Origin: Acidobacteriota bacterium
Lineage (GTDB): Bacteria; Acidobacteriota; Blastocatellia; UBA7656
Assembly: GCA_016201275.1 (NCBI GenBank)
Contig: JACQDB010000081.1
Coordinates: 1 to 64,000, forward strand
Direction of reading: 5' to 3'
Length of the DNA stretch: 64,000 nucleotides
Shown here: positions 46,916-54,982 of the stretch, piece after piece
Layout: each line of letters starts with the position of its first letter
Position numbering within the stretch: position 1 is the stretch's first letter
Program-made: the position numbers and the translations under genes
Notes under the pieces: model-generated
The model's database searches: none
Told to the model about the DNA's origin: nothing
The model's input: only the letters and a program-made list of their open reading frames with translations

Positions 46916-47109
46916 GGAGAAGACTTCCGAAAGTGGTACGTTCAGGAGTGAAGGGGAAGGACAGTATAGGATGATTTCGCTCTTGATGCAACGAAGTGTT
47001 CGCTGAATTACAAAACTGCCATTTGCCCAATTGTTCCGGCGTTGACAGCCATCCTACCGGTTGCGTATATTGCCCAATCAAATTCCAATCCCCCGGCAAG
47101 GAGACCCAA

Positions 47110-47688
47110 ATGACCGCCAACCAACCCGCTTCCTTTATTCACGATCCCGGCCTTGAAGTGTTAATCACCGAAGCCCAAATTCACACCCGCATAGGCGAGA
47201 TGGGAGAGCAGATCACCAAAGATTATCAAGGCAAAAATCTTCACCTGATTGCCGTACTCAAAGGCGCGTGCGTCTTTCTCTCCGATTTGATTCGCCACAT
47301 AGACCTGCCCTTGACCATTGATTTCATAGGCATCTCCAGTTACGGCGCTTCGACAAAATCATCCGGCGAAGTGAAGATCACCAAAGACCTAGACAAAAGC
47401 CCTACCGGCAAAGATGTGTTGGTGGTCGAAGACATCATTGATACCGGTTTGACCTTGAATTACCTGATGAATATTTTTCAATCGCGTGAAGTCAACTCGA
47501 TCAACATCGCCGCCTTGCTCGATAAACCGGAGCGTCACGAGATCGAAGTGGATGCCCAATACCTCGGCTTCACGATTCCCAATCTCTTCGTCGTGGGTTA
47601 CGGCTTGGACTTCGCCGAACGCTATCGCAACCTGCCTTTCATAGGCGTCCCCAAAGACCCCGATGCCTTTGTGCAAAGCAAAGGCTGA
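47110..47688 (+). CDS. hpt: Hypoxanthine phosphoribosyltransferase
   Basis: Hpt joins hypoxanthine or guanine with PRPP to make IMP or GMP. The 192-aa protein has the PRPP motif VLVVEDIIDTGLTL, the LKGACVFLSDLIRHI segment and the C-terminal VVGYGLDFAERYRNLPFIG typical of the bacterial enzyme. AAGGAGACCCAA precedes the ATG; an upstream in-frame start would add 38 unrelated residues. It converges with glpD. It can reuse the hypoxanthine released by the PunA encoded at 31549. Confidence 0.95.
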   Translation: MTANQPASFIHDPGLEVLITEAQIHTRIGEMGEQITKDYQGKNLHLIAVLKGACVFLSDLIRHIDLPLTIDFIGISSYGASTKSSGEVKITKDLDKSPTGKDVLVVEDIIDTGLTLNYLMNIFQSREVNSINIAALLDKPERHEIEVDAQYLGFTIPNLFVVGYGLDFAERYRNLPFIGVPKDPDAFVQSKG

Positions 47689-47705
47689 AACGGGGCAGCG
47701 CTTTT

Positions 47706-49403
47706 TCAGCGGCTTCGGTCGCACATTCTATATTCACTTTCCACTTCGGATTTGAAGTGAACAAGCTGGCAGGGAATCTCCTGTTCGTCCCAGTTCAACT
47801 CCTGCGCTAATACGGCGGCAACTTCTGGCGCAACGGCAAGCACGGCGTCTCCGCCCAGCATCACGGCACGCGTGCGCCGCGCCAACACATCGGCCAGCGT
47901 CAACGCCATTTCCTCGCGCACCGCGTAAATCACCTCGGCAAAAATCATCGGCAAGCCTTCGATAAGCGGCTGGCGAAAAGCTGTTTGCTCTTGAGCAATC
48001 GCCGCAATCACCTTGGCATTCGCACCATAATTGTTCACCAGATGACGAGCCATTTCGGCATCGCAGTTTGCGCTTGCCGCAAGCTGTTGCGCGAAAGACG
48101 CAAGCGCCTCGCGCTGGATTGGTCCGCCATCAAGCCTGACTTTGGCGCTGCGACTTCCCGTCGTCGTCGGCATCGAGAATCGTTCGCGCAATCGTTTAAC
48201 CGCTAAATCAATTCCCCGCTCTGCCATCAGGCGAAAGGTCGTCAATTTTCCACCGGCTATGGAAATCAAACCGTCAGCGTTTTCAACAAGCAGTTCTTTG
48301 CGCGAAACATCGGTGGTAGATTTGGCGTTGGCATCGCCAATCAAAGGTCGCAATCCCGCCCACGCCGAAATCACATCGCACGTTTGCAATCGCGCTGTAG
48401 GGAAATACGCATTGATGGCGTCGAGAATTTCTTTGACCTCGGCGAGGTTAGCGCAGGGCGAATCTTTGTCGCCGTGATAATCGCTGTCGGTCGTGCCTAT
48501 GTTGACGCGGCCTTGCCAGGGAACGACGAAATAGAAGCGATGCCCGGTCAGCGACGGAATCAACCACGCGGCCTTCACCTGCAAACGCGCTGCGGAAACC
48601 GTCAGATGAATGCCTTTCGAGGGGCGCAGAGTTTGGCCTTTCAACTCGTCGAGTGATGAATGATTCGTATCAAGTTTCCTCACCTCGTCCATCCATACGC
48701 CGGTTGCATTGATGACCAGTTTCGCTTTCGTCTCAAGCAATGCGCCGCTTATTTCATCGCCCAGTCGCACGCCTGCGATTTGCCCTTTGGCATCTTTGAT
48801 AAAGCCCTTGACGCTGGTGTAATTGGCGACAATCGCCCCGTTTTTATTGGCGGTTTTGAGAACTTCGATGGTCAGCCGCGAATCATTGGTCAAGCCATCG
48901 AAGTACAGCAAAGCGCCTTGCAACCCGGCGCTATCCAGTTGCGGCGCAAGTCGCAAAGCGGCGTCGCGGTCGAGGCGTTGATGGCGCGCCAGGCCAGAGG
49001 CTCCGGCAAGCAGGTCATAAAGAATCAAGCCGAGGCGCATTTTCAAAGGGTGGTCGTAATTGCGTTTGGCATCGCTATAAATCGGTATCACAAACGGCAG
49101 AGGTTCGGCCAGATGCGGCGCGATGTGCATCAATGTAGCGCGTTCGCGCAAGCCTTCGCGCACCATCGCAAAATCGAAGTGTTCCAGATAACGCAAACCG
49201 CCGTGCAGCAATTTGGTAGAGCGGCTGGAAGTCCCCGCCGCGAAATCGCGCTTTTCCACCAGCGCCACTTTCACGCCGCGTAAAGCCGCCTCCAGCGCGA
49301 GTCCGGCTCCGGTGATGCCGCCGCCGATGATGAACAAATCGAACTCTTCGTTCGCTAATCGTTTGATATTTTCAAGCCGCGTCCGCCATGAAAACTCGCT
49401 CAT
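47706..49403 (-). CDS. glpD: FAD-dependent glycerol-3-phosphate dehydrogenase
   Basis: GlpD oxidises glycerol-3-phosphate to dihydroxyacetone phosphate at the membrane and passes electrons to quinone. The 565-aa protein has the FAD fold FDLFIIGGGITGAGLALEAALRG, the GTSSRSTKLLHGGLRYLE substrate region, NIGTTDSDYHGD and SIAGGKLTTFR. The C-terminal 160 residues form the DAO_C domain (TLADVLARRTRAVML). It follows the KAS III gene by 61 bp on the same strand and may be read together with it, though a functional link is not evident. Confidence 0.95.
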   Translation of the reverse strand: MSEFSWRTRLENIKRLANEEFDLFIIGGGITGAGLALEAALRGVKVALVEKRDFAAGTSSRSTKLLHGGLRYLEHFDFAMVREGLRERATLMHIAPHLAEPLPFVIPIYSDAKRNYDHPLKMRLGLILYDLLAGASGLARHQRLDRDAALRLAPQLDSAGLQGALLYFDGLTNDSRLTIEVLKTANKNGAIVANYTSVKGFIKDAKGQIAGVRLGDEISGALLETKAKLVINATGVWMDEVRKLDTNHSSLDELKGQTLRPSKGIHLTVSAARLQVKAAWLIPSLTGHRFYFVVPWQGRVNIGTTDSDYHGDKDSPCANLAEVKEILDAINAYFPTARLQTCDVISAWAGLRPLIGDANAKSTTDVSRKELLVENADGLISIAGGKLTTFRLMAERGIDLAVKRLRERFSMPTTTGSRSAKVRLDGGPIQREALASFAQQLAASANCDAEMARHLVNNYGANAKVIAAIAQEQTAFRQPLIEGLPMIFAEVIYAVREEMALTLADVLARRTRAVMLGGDAVLAVAPEVAAVLAQELNWDEQEIPCQLVHFKSEVESEYRMCDRSR

Positions 49404-49464
49404 GGTTTGAGTATGACAAAGCCTGTAATTTTTTCAAACCACCGAAGCGCTTCCCCGCAAACCT

Positions 49465-50487
49465 TCAGCACACGCGACACAAAGCCGCGCCCCAGGTGAA
49501 GCCCGCACCAAAGGCCAATATCAAAACCCAGGCATCTTCCGTCAAGCGCGCTTCTCGTTGCGCCTGCCACAAAGCCAGAAACGCCGACGCGCTGCTGGTG
49601 TTGCCGTAACGCTCCACATTCATCACCACACGCTCCGGCGCAATCATCAGGCGATGACTCAAAGCGCGCAGCAAATTCGCATTCGCCTGATGCGGAATGA
49701 CCAAGCTGATTTGCGAACGCGACAGGTTATGGCGCGCCAGAATGTCGTTGGCGGCAGCGGTCATTTTTTTCACCGCCTGCAAAATCACGGTGCGCCCGTT
49801 CATCGCGCCGCAATGAAGATTCGCCGCCATCTGTGCGGCGTCAAACCAACGCGCTCCGTTAGCCGTTCCCGGTGCGCGCACGATTAAATCTTCGGCAAAA
49901 CTCCCATCCGTAGCGATCAACACATCTTCGATTTTCAAAGCGCGGTGCTTCCCTTCCCGGCGTGCTGGCAGCACATCGCACAACACCAAAGCGCCCGCGC
50001 CATCGCCAAACAACATACTGATTTCGGCGCTCTGCGGGCTTAACTCCAGCCCTTTCGATTGCGCTTCGGCGGCAAAACAGATTATCGTCTTCGCCGTTTT
50101 CGATTCGATCAAACCGCGCCCGATTTGCAAACTGTAGAGCAGTGTCGCGCACGCCGCTCGCAAATCAAGCGCCGGAATCGCTCGGCATCCTGCGACTTTG
50201 CGTTGCACGAGCGGGGCAATTCCCGGCGTTTGATAATCCGGGGACAGCGTGCCGCCAATCAAATAATCAACTTGCTCCGCGCCAATGCCAGCATCGTGCA
50301 AAGCATCGTTCACGGCTTGCGCGGCAAGGTCAGAGGTGGCTTGATTCGCGTCAACCCAACGGCGTTCGCGTATGCCGCAATTGGCCACTATCCAATCAGG
50401 CGCAACGCCAAGTTTTGCGGCAAGCTCTGCATTAGTGATGACGCGCTCTGGCAAAGCCGCGCCGCTGCCGATGATGTAGCAACTCAT
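49465..50487 (-). CDS. 3-ketoacyl-ACP synthase III (FabH-like)
   Basis: This 340-aa condensing enzyme has the full KAS III triad: Cys113 in LDLRAACATLLYSLQ, His266 in VIPHQANANLLRAL and Asn296 in ERYGNTSSAS. FabH enzymes join an acyl-CoA with malonyl-ACP. I prefer the second ATG (MSCYIIGSG) with GGAG six bases upstream. The gene lies in line with an ACP, an MBOAT and two SGNH proteins, separated from the ACP gene by three stacked repeats, so a dedicated role in making the acyl group for that system is possible. It could instead be an ordinary fatty-acid starter enzyme or a specialised-metabolite KAS. Confidence 0.9.
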   Translation of the reverse strand: MSCYIIGSGAALPERVITNAELAAKLGVAPDWIVANCGIRERRWVDANQATSDLAAQAVNDALHDAGIGAEQVDYLIGGTLSPDYQTPGIAPLVQRKVAGCRAIPALDLRAACATLLYSLQIGRGLIESKTAKTIICFAAEAQSKGLELSPQSAEISMLFGDGAGALVLCDVLPARREGKHRALKIEDVLIATDGSFAEDLIVRAPGTANGARWFDAAQMAANLHCGAMNGRTVILQAVKKMTAAANDILARHNLSRSQISLVIPHQANANLLRALSHRLMIAPERVVMNVERYGNTSSASAFLALWQAQREARLTEDAWVLILAFGAGFTWGAALCRVC

Positions 50488-50511
50488 TAACATCTCCTGA
50501 TTTCGTCGTAG

Positions 50512-50689
50512 CGCCTTCAGGCTAATGGCATGAAGTTAAGCGGCATAGATGTAGCGCAGGCGGTCTAGCCTGTGGTGGACTTGGTGGCAGAAGCGCGCGA
50601 AATCCAAGTCTTAGCTTGCCGCTGTCAGCCGCAGACTAGACTGTCTGCGGTACCGTTTTTCTTAACTTCATGCCATTAGCCTGAAGGCG
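50512..50689. repeat. R5 element with perfect 29-bp inverted ends
   Basis: The left arm (50512-50540, beginning CGCCTTCAGGCTAATGGC) and the right arm (50661-50689) are perfectly complementary over 29 bp. The interior contains two smaller stems: GGCGGTCTAGCCTG and CCGCAGACTAGACTGTCTGCGG. It is inserted between the KAS III start and the ACP end. Confidence 0.85.
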
Positions 50690-50704
50690 GAAGCATCTTT
50701 AGTT

Positions 50705-50817
50705 GTAACTAGAGCGTGTCGCAAAATTCCAGCAACCGCCCATATGTTGTAGATAGTCAAGCCATCGCACACAATATCTAGACAGGAAATCCATTTCTGC
50801 ACCACGCTCTACCTACC
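50705..50817. repeat. R1 element, copy D
   Basis: The ends GTAACTAGAGCGTGTCGCA and TGCACCACGCTCTACCTACC are imperfect inverted repeats. The interior is nearly identical to copies B and C (CCAGCAACCGCCCATATGTTGT...CACAATATCTAG). It lies between R5 and R2. Confidence 0.88.
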
Positions 50818-50844
50818 TGGCCTCTTGGTGAGCGCTGAACGCTG

Positions 50845-51045
50845 TGCGGCGGTGCCGCTTTGAGGTGCGGAAAGGCTGCGCCTTGCCGTAAGCTATGCTT
50901 CCCATTCTCGCGGCTGCGCCGCCTGTGGGCTTCTGCCGCCAAGTTTTTCTGAGGCACCGCCTCCGGTGCGGCAGAGCCGCGAAAAAGTAGCGCCAGCCGA
51001 GCGGAGAGTCACAGACTCTCCGCACCTCAAAGCGGCACCGCCGCA
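50845..51045. repeat. R2 element, copy 1 (perfect 26-bp inverted ends)
   Basis: TGCGGCGGTGCCGC...TTTGAGGTGCGG (50845-50870) and its exact complement (51020-51045) bound a region with inner stems such as CTCGCGGCTGCGCCGCC, GCCTCCGGTGCGGC and GAGAGTCACAGACTCTC. The second copy at 62845-63045 has the same spacing. Flanks continue to 51064 with AGCACTGGCTGGGTAGTTA. Frames on the minus strand here give Arg-rich artefacts. Confidence 0.88.
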
Positions 51046-51113
51046 AGCACTGGCTGGGTAGTTACCTTGAGTTTGGAAATTTCGCTTGAAGTCGCGACCA
51101 CAAAACATCAAGT

Positions 51114-51359
51114 TCATTTCACGGCTTGCGCTCTGGCGATGAGCGCTTCGACTTTGGCAAGGGTATCAAAATTTTCCGGGCGTAACTCTCTGTCCTCCAC
51201 CTTGATGCCGCATTCATTTTCGATGAGCGTGACAAAATCAAGCAGTGAAAACGAATCCAGCAAGCCCGATAGAAAAAGCGACGCCTCGCGCTCCGGCATT
51301 TTCGTATGCGCTTGCTGCGCCGCCTGCTGCAAATACGTGGTGATGGTTTCCGGTAACAT
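51114..51359 (-). CDS. Acyl carrier protein, DltC-like
   Basis: This 81-aa protein has the carrier-protein fold, with the phosphopantetheine attachment at Ser36 in SGLLDSFSLLDF, then ENECGIKVEDRELRPENFDTLAKVEALI. The GLLDS context and the C-terminal helix look more like DltC or specialised ACPs than the housekeeping AcpP (GADSLDTVE). AGGAGGATGAATTA precedes the ATG. It lies 33 bp after the hypothetical secreted protein gene and downstream of the SGNH/MBOAT genes. I infer that it presents an activated acyl group to the MBOAT protein. Confidence 0.88.
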   Translation of the reverse strand: MLPETITTYLQQAAQQAHTKMPEREASLFLSGLLDSFSLLDFVTLIENECGIKVEDRELRPENFDTLAKVEALIARAQAVK

Positions 51360-51392
51360 TAATTCATCCTCCTATTTTTCCAACGGCAAAGG

Positions 51393-51968
51393 TCATTGAT
51401 TCAAATCACACAAGGGGTGAATAGTGCCAAACCATTTCGGTTCGTTGTGTTGATAAGCACTGATTACATAGCCGCGTGTACAGGGCTGATATTTCCCCCT
51501 GCGAAAACAGAATGTGACCAACATACAATCGGAAGCGTTTTGATGGCTGCACGTTGAAATTGCAGGCCACCTCCCAATGGAAAGCTGGCGTGGAAAAATC
51601 CATTCGCCATTGATGATTCCCAACAGACGCACAGGCCGCCCAGCAAAAACTCCCCAATCACAATTCCCTGTGGCTGAACATTGCAGTGGCACAAAATATT
51701 CTGGGATTGAATCCTTATTCAAATCGTAGGCGAACGCGATATTGCCCCATTTGATGCCCCATCTTTCCGAATGCTGGAAGATTCGGGCTACTTTTCGATT
51801 CAACTTTGCTTTTCCAAAGGCGATCTGGTTTGCACACTCAAAATCTATTCTCGCGATAACTTTTGTCCGCGCATCTTTGGGAAGCCAGCGCCTCGCTTTT
51901 GCTTTTGCCCCGCAGTGGCTAACCAGGCAACACCAAATTGCGAGGATGATAAATGCTCGTTTCATCAC
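51393..51968 (-). CDS. Secreted hypothetical protein
   Basis: This 191-aa protein has a short signal peptide (about 1-21, IILAIWCCLVSHCGA) and several Cys pairs. A segment AYDLNKDSIPEYFVPLQCSATGNCDWGVF looks like an integrin/FG-GAP-type calcium loop followed by a strand. I do not recognise the family. It lies between the first SGNH gene (15 bp) and the ACP gene (33 bp), so it is very likely part of that operon. Base composition is somewhat more AT-rich than its neighbours. Confidence 0.65.
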   Translation of the reverse strand: MMKRAFIILAIWCCLVSHCGAKAKARRWLPKDARTKVIARIDFECANQIAFGKAKLNRKVARIFQHSERWGIKWGNIAFAYDLNKDSIPEYFVPLQCSATGNCDWGVFAGRPVRLLGIINGEWIFPRQLSIGRWPAISTCSHQNASDCMLVTFCFRRGKYQPCTRGYVISAYQHNEPKWFGTIHPLCDLNQ

Positions 51969-51983
51969 TTCAATATCTCGTTA

Positions 51984-53411
51984 TCATTTGCTCGACTGAG
52001 CAACGGATTGCATTTGACTTTTGTACCCTTCATACGCCTTCATCATCGCGTCGTAGATGAGGGTGCCGACGATCTCTGCGCCTGGTGCGGTCGGGTGGGT
52101 GTAATCGCCGCCCATCAAACGCGGACGGGCGTCGAACCATTTAGCAACCGTGCCTTCGCCGCCCATCGCCGTGAAGGTGTCAAAGAAAGCGCACTGCAAT
52201 TCAACCGCCAGTTTTCGTTGATACGCCACTAACTTTTTAATCATCGGGCGCGTGACGATTTGTCCGCCAGCGCCGCGCCTCCCTCTGTCCATAGGCGCAA
52301 TCAACATGATGGACGCCTCCGGCAAAGCTTGACGTATGCGGCGCACCGCTTCACGGGTGTCGCGTTCGTATTGACTCATGTTCAAACTCTCGAACTGACT
52401 TTCGTTCGCGCCGTAACCGATGATGACCAAATCCGGTTGACGATGGCGCAGTTGCTCTTGCCAGTGCGCTTCGTCCAAGTAATTTGCCAGCAAGCCAATG
52501 AACGCACCGTTCACGCCTAATGAATCGTAAGCGACACCTACCGCTTGATTTTCCAACACCACGCCAAACATACGCACTTCACCGTTGCCAACCGTTCGTA
52601 TGGTCAAGGTGCGCGCCATCGGCTGAACCGCCACACGATAGAAAGCCGATTTTATTTCCTCGTCCGCAGTAGCAACACGCATCTGTTTTGCGCCGTCAAT
52701 CTCTACCTCAAAGTCGCCGCCGCGTGGTTGCGCCAGGTAATAAATATCGAAAGCAGTAACCATATGTTGTAGTTCACCTTCTGCCAACACACTAAATGTT
52801 GCGGTAGCGTTTGCCGCGCTCGTCGTAAAGCTTGCGCCGCCCAAACCAAAACGATGGTCGCCGCGAGAGATAAACATCGGTTCGCTATCCCATTCGCGGC
52901 TCGCGGCTGTCGCTACGCCGTGATGTTCGTACCAGCCCCAAGGCTTCGCTGCTAACACAAAGCCGTGACCGGCATCGCCGAAACGCTGTTGCAATTTTCT
53001 TCTGATGGTCGAGGTGATGCCGTCGTTGGTGATGGGCGAATCGCCGTAATGACAGATGCGCGTTGGTGCACCGGCGCTTTCGGTTTTGGCGAGCGCCGCA
53101 AAAAAATGATTCAAGGCTTTACCGCCAGGGTCTTCGATTTCTCCGGGCTGCACGACAGAGGAATTAGCCGGGTTTTCATTAGGGTTTTCGCCGTCTTCGC
53201 CGGTTTCCTGATTTGCCTTTGGTGATGCGCCAAACGGGAGCGCGGGCCACAGGCGAAAGCGCCGCAACCCCGGCAAGGCATACGGCAAGGCGACCAGCAA
53301 AACAAAACTGAGCAGCGTTTGCGAAGTCTTGTTGAAAACGACACGCGAGGTTTTCTGTTGGCGCGTGAGCCTTTGAATTTTCTGCCCTGAGCCGATCATT
53401 CTTGTAGTCAT
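51984..53411 (-). CDS. SGNH/GDSL hydrolase-family protein 1 of the acyltransfer cluster
   Basis: This 475-aa protein has a membrane anchor (about 31-48), a Pro/Asn-rich linker and a periplasmic SGNH domain: block I HYGDSPI (Ser125), a jelly-roll-like insert (about 190-300), block III-like IIGYGANESQ, and block V GGDYTHPT with the catalytic Asp-His. Its layout matches the second SGNH protein in the cluster (shared RQRI-EDP-G, RFGD-G-GFVLA-KPW and YGDS segments), so the two are paralogues. Like AlgJ/AlgX or DltD, it may move acyl groups from the MBOAT protein to a surface polymer. The MBOAT gene lies 6 bp upstream. Confidence 0.88.
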   Translation of the reverse strand: MTTRMIGSGQKIQRLTRQQKTSRVVFNKTSQTLLSFVLLVALPYALPGLRRFRLWPALPFGASPKANQETGEDGENPNENPANSSVVQPGEIEDPGGKALNHFFAALAKTESAGAPTRICHYGDSPITNDGITSTIRRKLQQRFGDAGHGFVLAAKPWGWYEHHGVATAASREWDSEPMFISRGDHRFGLGGASFTTSAANATATFSVLAEGELQHMVTAFDIYYLAQPRGGDFEVEIDGAKQMRVATADEEIKSAFYRVAVQPMARTLTIRTVGNGEVRMFGVVLENQAVGVAYDSLGVNGAFIGLLANYLDEAHWQEQLRHRQPDLVIIGYGANESQFESLNMSQYERDTREAVRRIRQALPEASIMLIAPMDRGRRGAGGQIVTRPMIKKLVAYQRKLAVELQCAFFDTFTAMGGEGTVAKWFDARPRLMGGDYTHPTAPGAEIVGTLIYDAMMKAYEGYKSQMQSVAQSSK

Positions 53412-53417
53412 ATTTTC

Positions 53418-54845
53418 CTAGAACCTCGTATAGACAAATGGCACCACATCGGTGCTGGCCACCAGATAAAGTCCGTTGGCCAACGCAAAGAGCAGCGCTG
53501 CCTGCGCCAGCGCCGGTAATCGTATGAAGCCGTTTCGCAAGGTCTCCATCGCTCGGTCGGGCATCGCGTGCGCGAGTAATCCGAGCGCGATCAACAGCGC
53601 TACAGGCAACCCCAAGTTGGCGGTGTCAGTAGTGAAAGTGGCGAGTTGATGAAGCACGGCGAAAGCTTGCGCGAAGCTTTCAGCGCGAAAAAACATCCAC
53701 GCCAGACCGACGAAATGAAAGGTTATGAAGACGCCAAGCGCACGGCTCCAGACGGCATCTCGCGTCGCCAGGCCGAAGCGTTTTCGCAAAGCAGCAAGCC
53801 AACGCACACCAACCAACCCCGCGCCGTGCAAAGCTCCCCAGGCAACAAAATTCCCGCTCGCGCCGTGCCACAGACCGCCGATCAACATCGTCACCACAAG
53901 GCCGCCATACAACCTCGCAGAATTTTTTGAACGCCGCCCCGCAAGGCTGAAGAACACATAATCGCGCAGCCAAGTCGAGAGCGATATGTGCCAGCGTCGC
54001 CAGAATTCCGGCAAGTCTTTCGCCAGATATGGCGCATTGAAATTTTGCGGCAAACGCAAACCCAACAACAGCGCAGAGCCTATGGCAATGTCGCTGTAGC
54101 CGGAAAAGTCCGTATAGATTTGCAGCGCGTAGCCGTAAATCGCCGCCAGATTTTCAAGCGCCGAAAACCGTTCGGGAAAATCGAACACGCGGTCAACAAA
54201 GTTCGCGCCCAGATAATCGGCGATGGCGATCTTCTTAATCAAACCGAGAGCGATTAAAAACAACGCCTCGCTGCCCATCGTCGCGTCAAAATTCAAACGA
54301 CCGCGCAATTGCGGCAGCAGTTGGCGGACGCGCAAAATCGGTCCGGCCAACAGGGTCGGAAAGAAACTGATAAAGGCCAGATATTCGCCATAATTTTCGG
54401 CGGCTTTGACATCGCCGCGATAGACATCCACAACGTAGGCGATGGATTGAAAAACGAAGAATGAAATGCCCAGCGGCGCGAGTAGATGCAGAGGCGACGG
54501 CGCGATGGAAAAACCAAAACCGGACAGGGCGCTTGCGGTTGCTGCGATGAAAAAGTTCGCGTACTTGAAAAAGCTCAACGCGCCGAGGTTTGCGAGCAGC
54601 GACAGCGCCAGCAAAATTTTCCGGCGGCGTGGATTGACGGCTTGCGAAAGCCAACGCGCATTGGTGAAATCAAGCAACGACAGCGCCAGCAATAACCACA
54701 ACCCGCGTCCGCCCGTCAGCGCATAGAAAAACAGATTGGCGGCAAGCAACAAGGCAACGCGCCCTTGCACTTTATGAGCAATCCACCAGTACGCGAAAAA
54801 AATCACGATCAGAAAAATGTAATAGGTTCCGTTGGTGAATAACAT
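53418..54845 (-). CDS. MBOAT-family membrane O-acyltransferase (AlgI/DltB-like)
   Basis: This 475-aa polytopic protein carries an acyl group across the inner membrane for transfer to a polymer. MBOAT marks are plain: FFPTLLAGPILR, ALQIYTDFSGYSDIAIG, LPEFWRRWHISLSTWLRDYVFF (His286) and the catalytic His327 in LIGGLWHGASGNFVAWGALHG. About eleven helices are visible. It is flanked on both sides by SGNH genes (6 bp and 131 bp) and followed by an ACP gene, the set used by DltB-DltC-DltD or AlgI-AlgJ-AlgX systems. Confidence 0.94.
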   Translation of the reverse strand: MLFTNGTYYIFLIVIFFAYWWIAHKVQGRVALLLAANLFFYALTGGRGLWLLLALSLLDFTNARWLSQAVNPRRRKILLALSLLANLGALSFFKYANFFIAATASALSGFGFSIAPSPLHLLAPLGISFFVFQSIAYVVDVYRGDVKAAENYGEYLAFISFFPTLLAGPILRVRQLLPQLRGRLNFDATMGSEALFLIALGLIKKIAIADYLGANFVDRVFDFPERFSALENLAAIYGYALQIYTDFSGYSDIAIGSALLLGLRLPQNFNAPYLAKDLPEFWRRWHISLSTWLRDYVFFSLAGRRSKNSARLYGGLVVTMLIGGLWHGASGNFVAWGALHGAGLVGVRWLAALRKRFGLATRDAVWSRALGVFITFHFVGLAWMFFRAESFAQAFAVLHQLATFTTDTANLGLPVALLIALGLLAHAMPDRAMETLRNGFIRLPALAQAALLFALANGLYLVASTDVVPFVYTRF

Positions 54846-54951
54846 CTATGCGCCTCTACGAATCCTTGGTTAGTACCGCTGAAATATTGAGAGCAAGAAA
54901 AAGAAGTTTAGAGTTTGGCTTTCAGTTGGCCGATTGCGACTGCGAAACCTG

Positions 54952-54982
54952 CCGCCTGAAGGCGGCACGCCAAACCTCATCT
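54952..54982 (-). repeat. Gene-end module with CCGCCTTCAGGCGG hairpin, copy 2
   Basis: Directly at the end of the second SGNH gene, GAGATGAGGTTTGG (whose TGA is the stop codon) is followed by the palindrome CCGCCTTCAGGCGG. This is the same module as at 42110-42145. The last codons (KGKEER) come from the purine-rich start of the module. Confidence 0.6.

Noticed and set aside
50813-51117. Arg-rich frames on the minus strand between the KAS III and carrier genes
   Set aside because: They lie entirely in R2 copy 1 and R1 sequence and show no domain or ribosome site.
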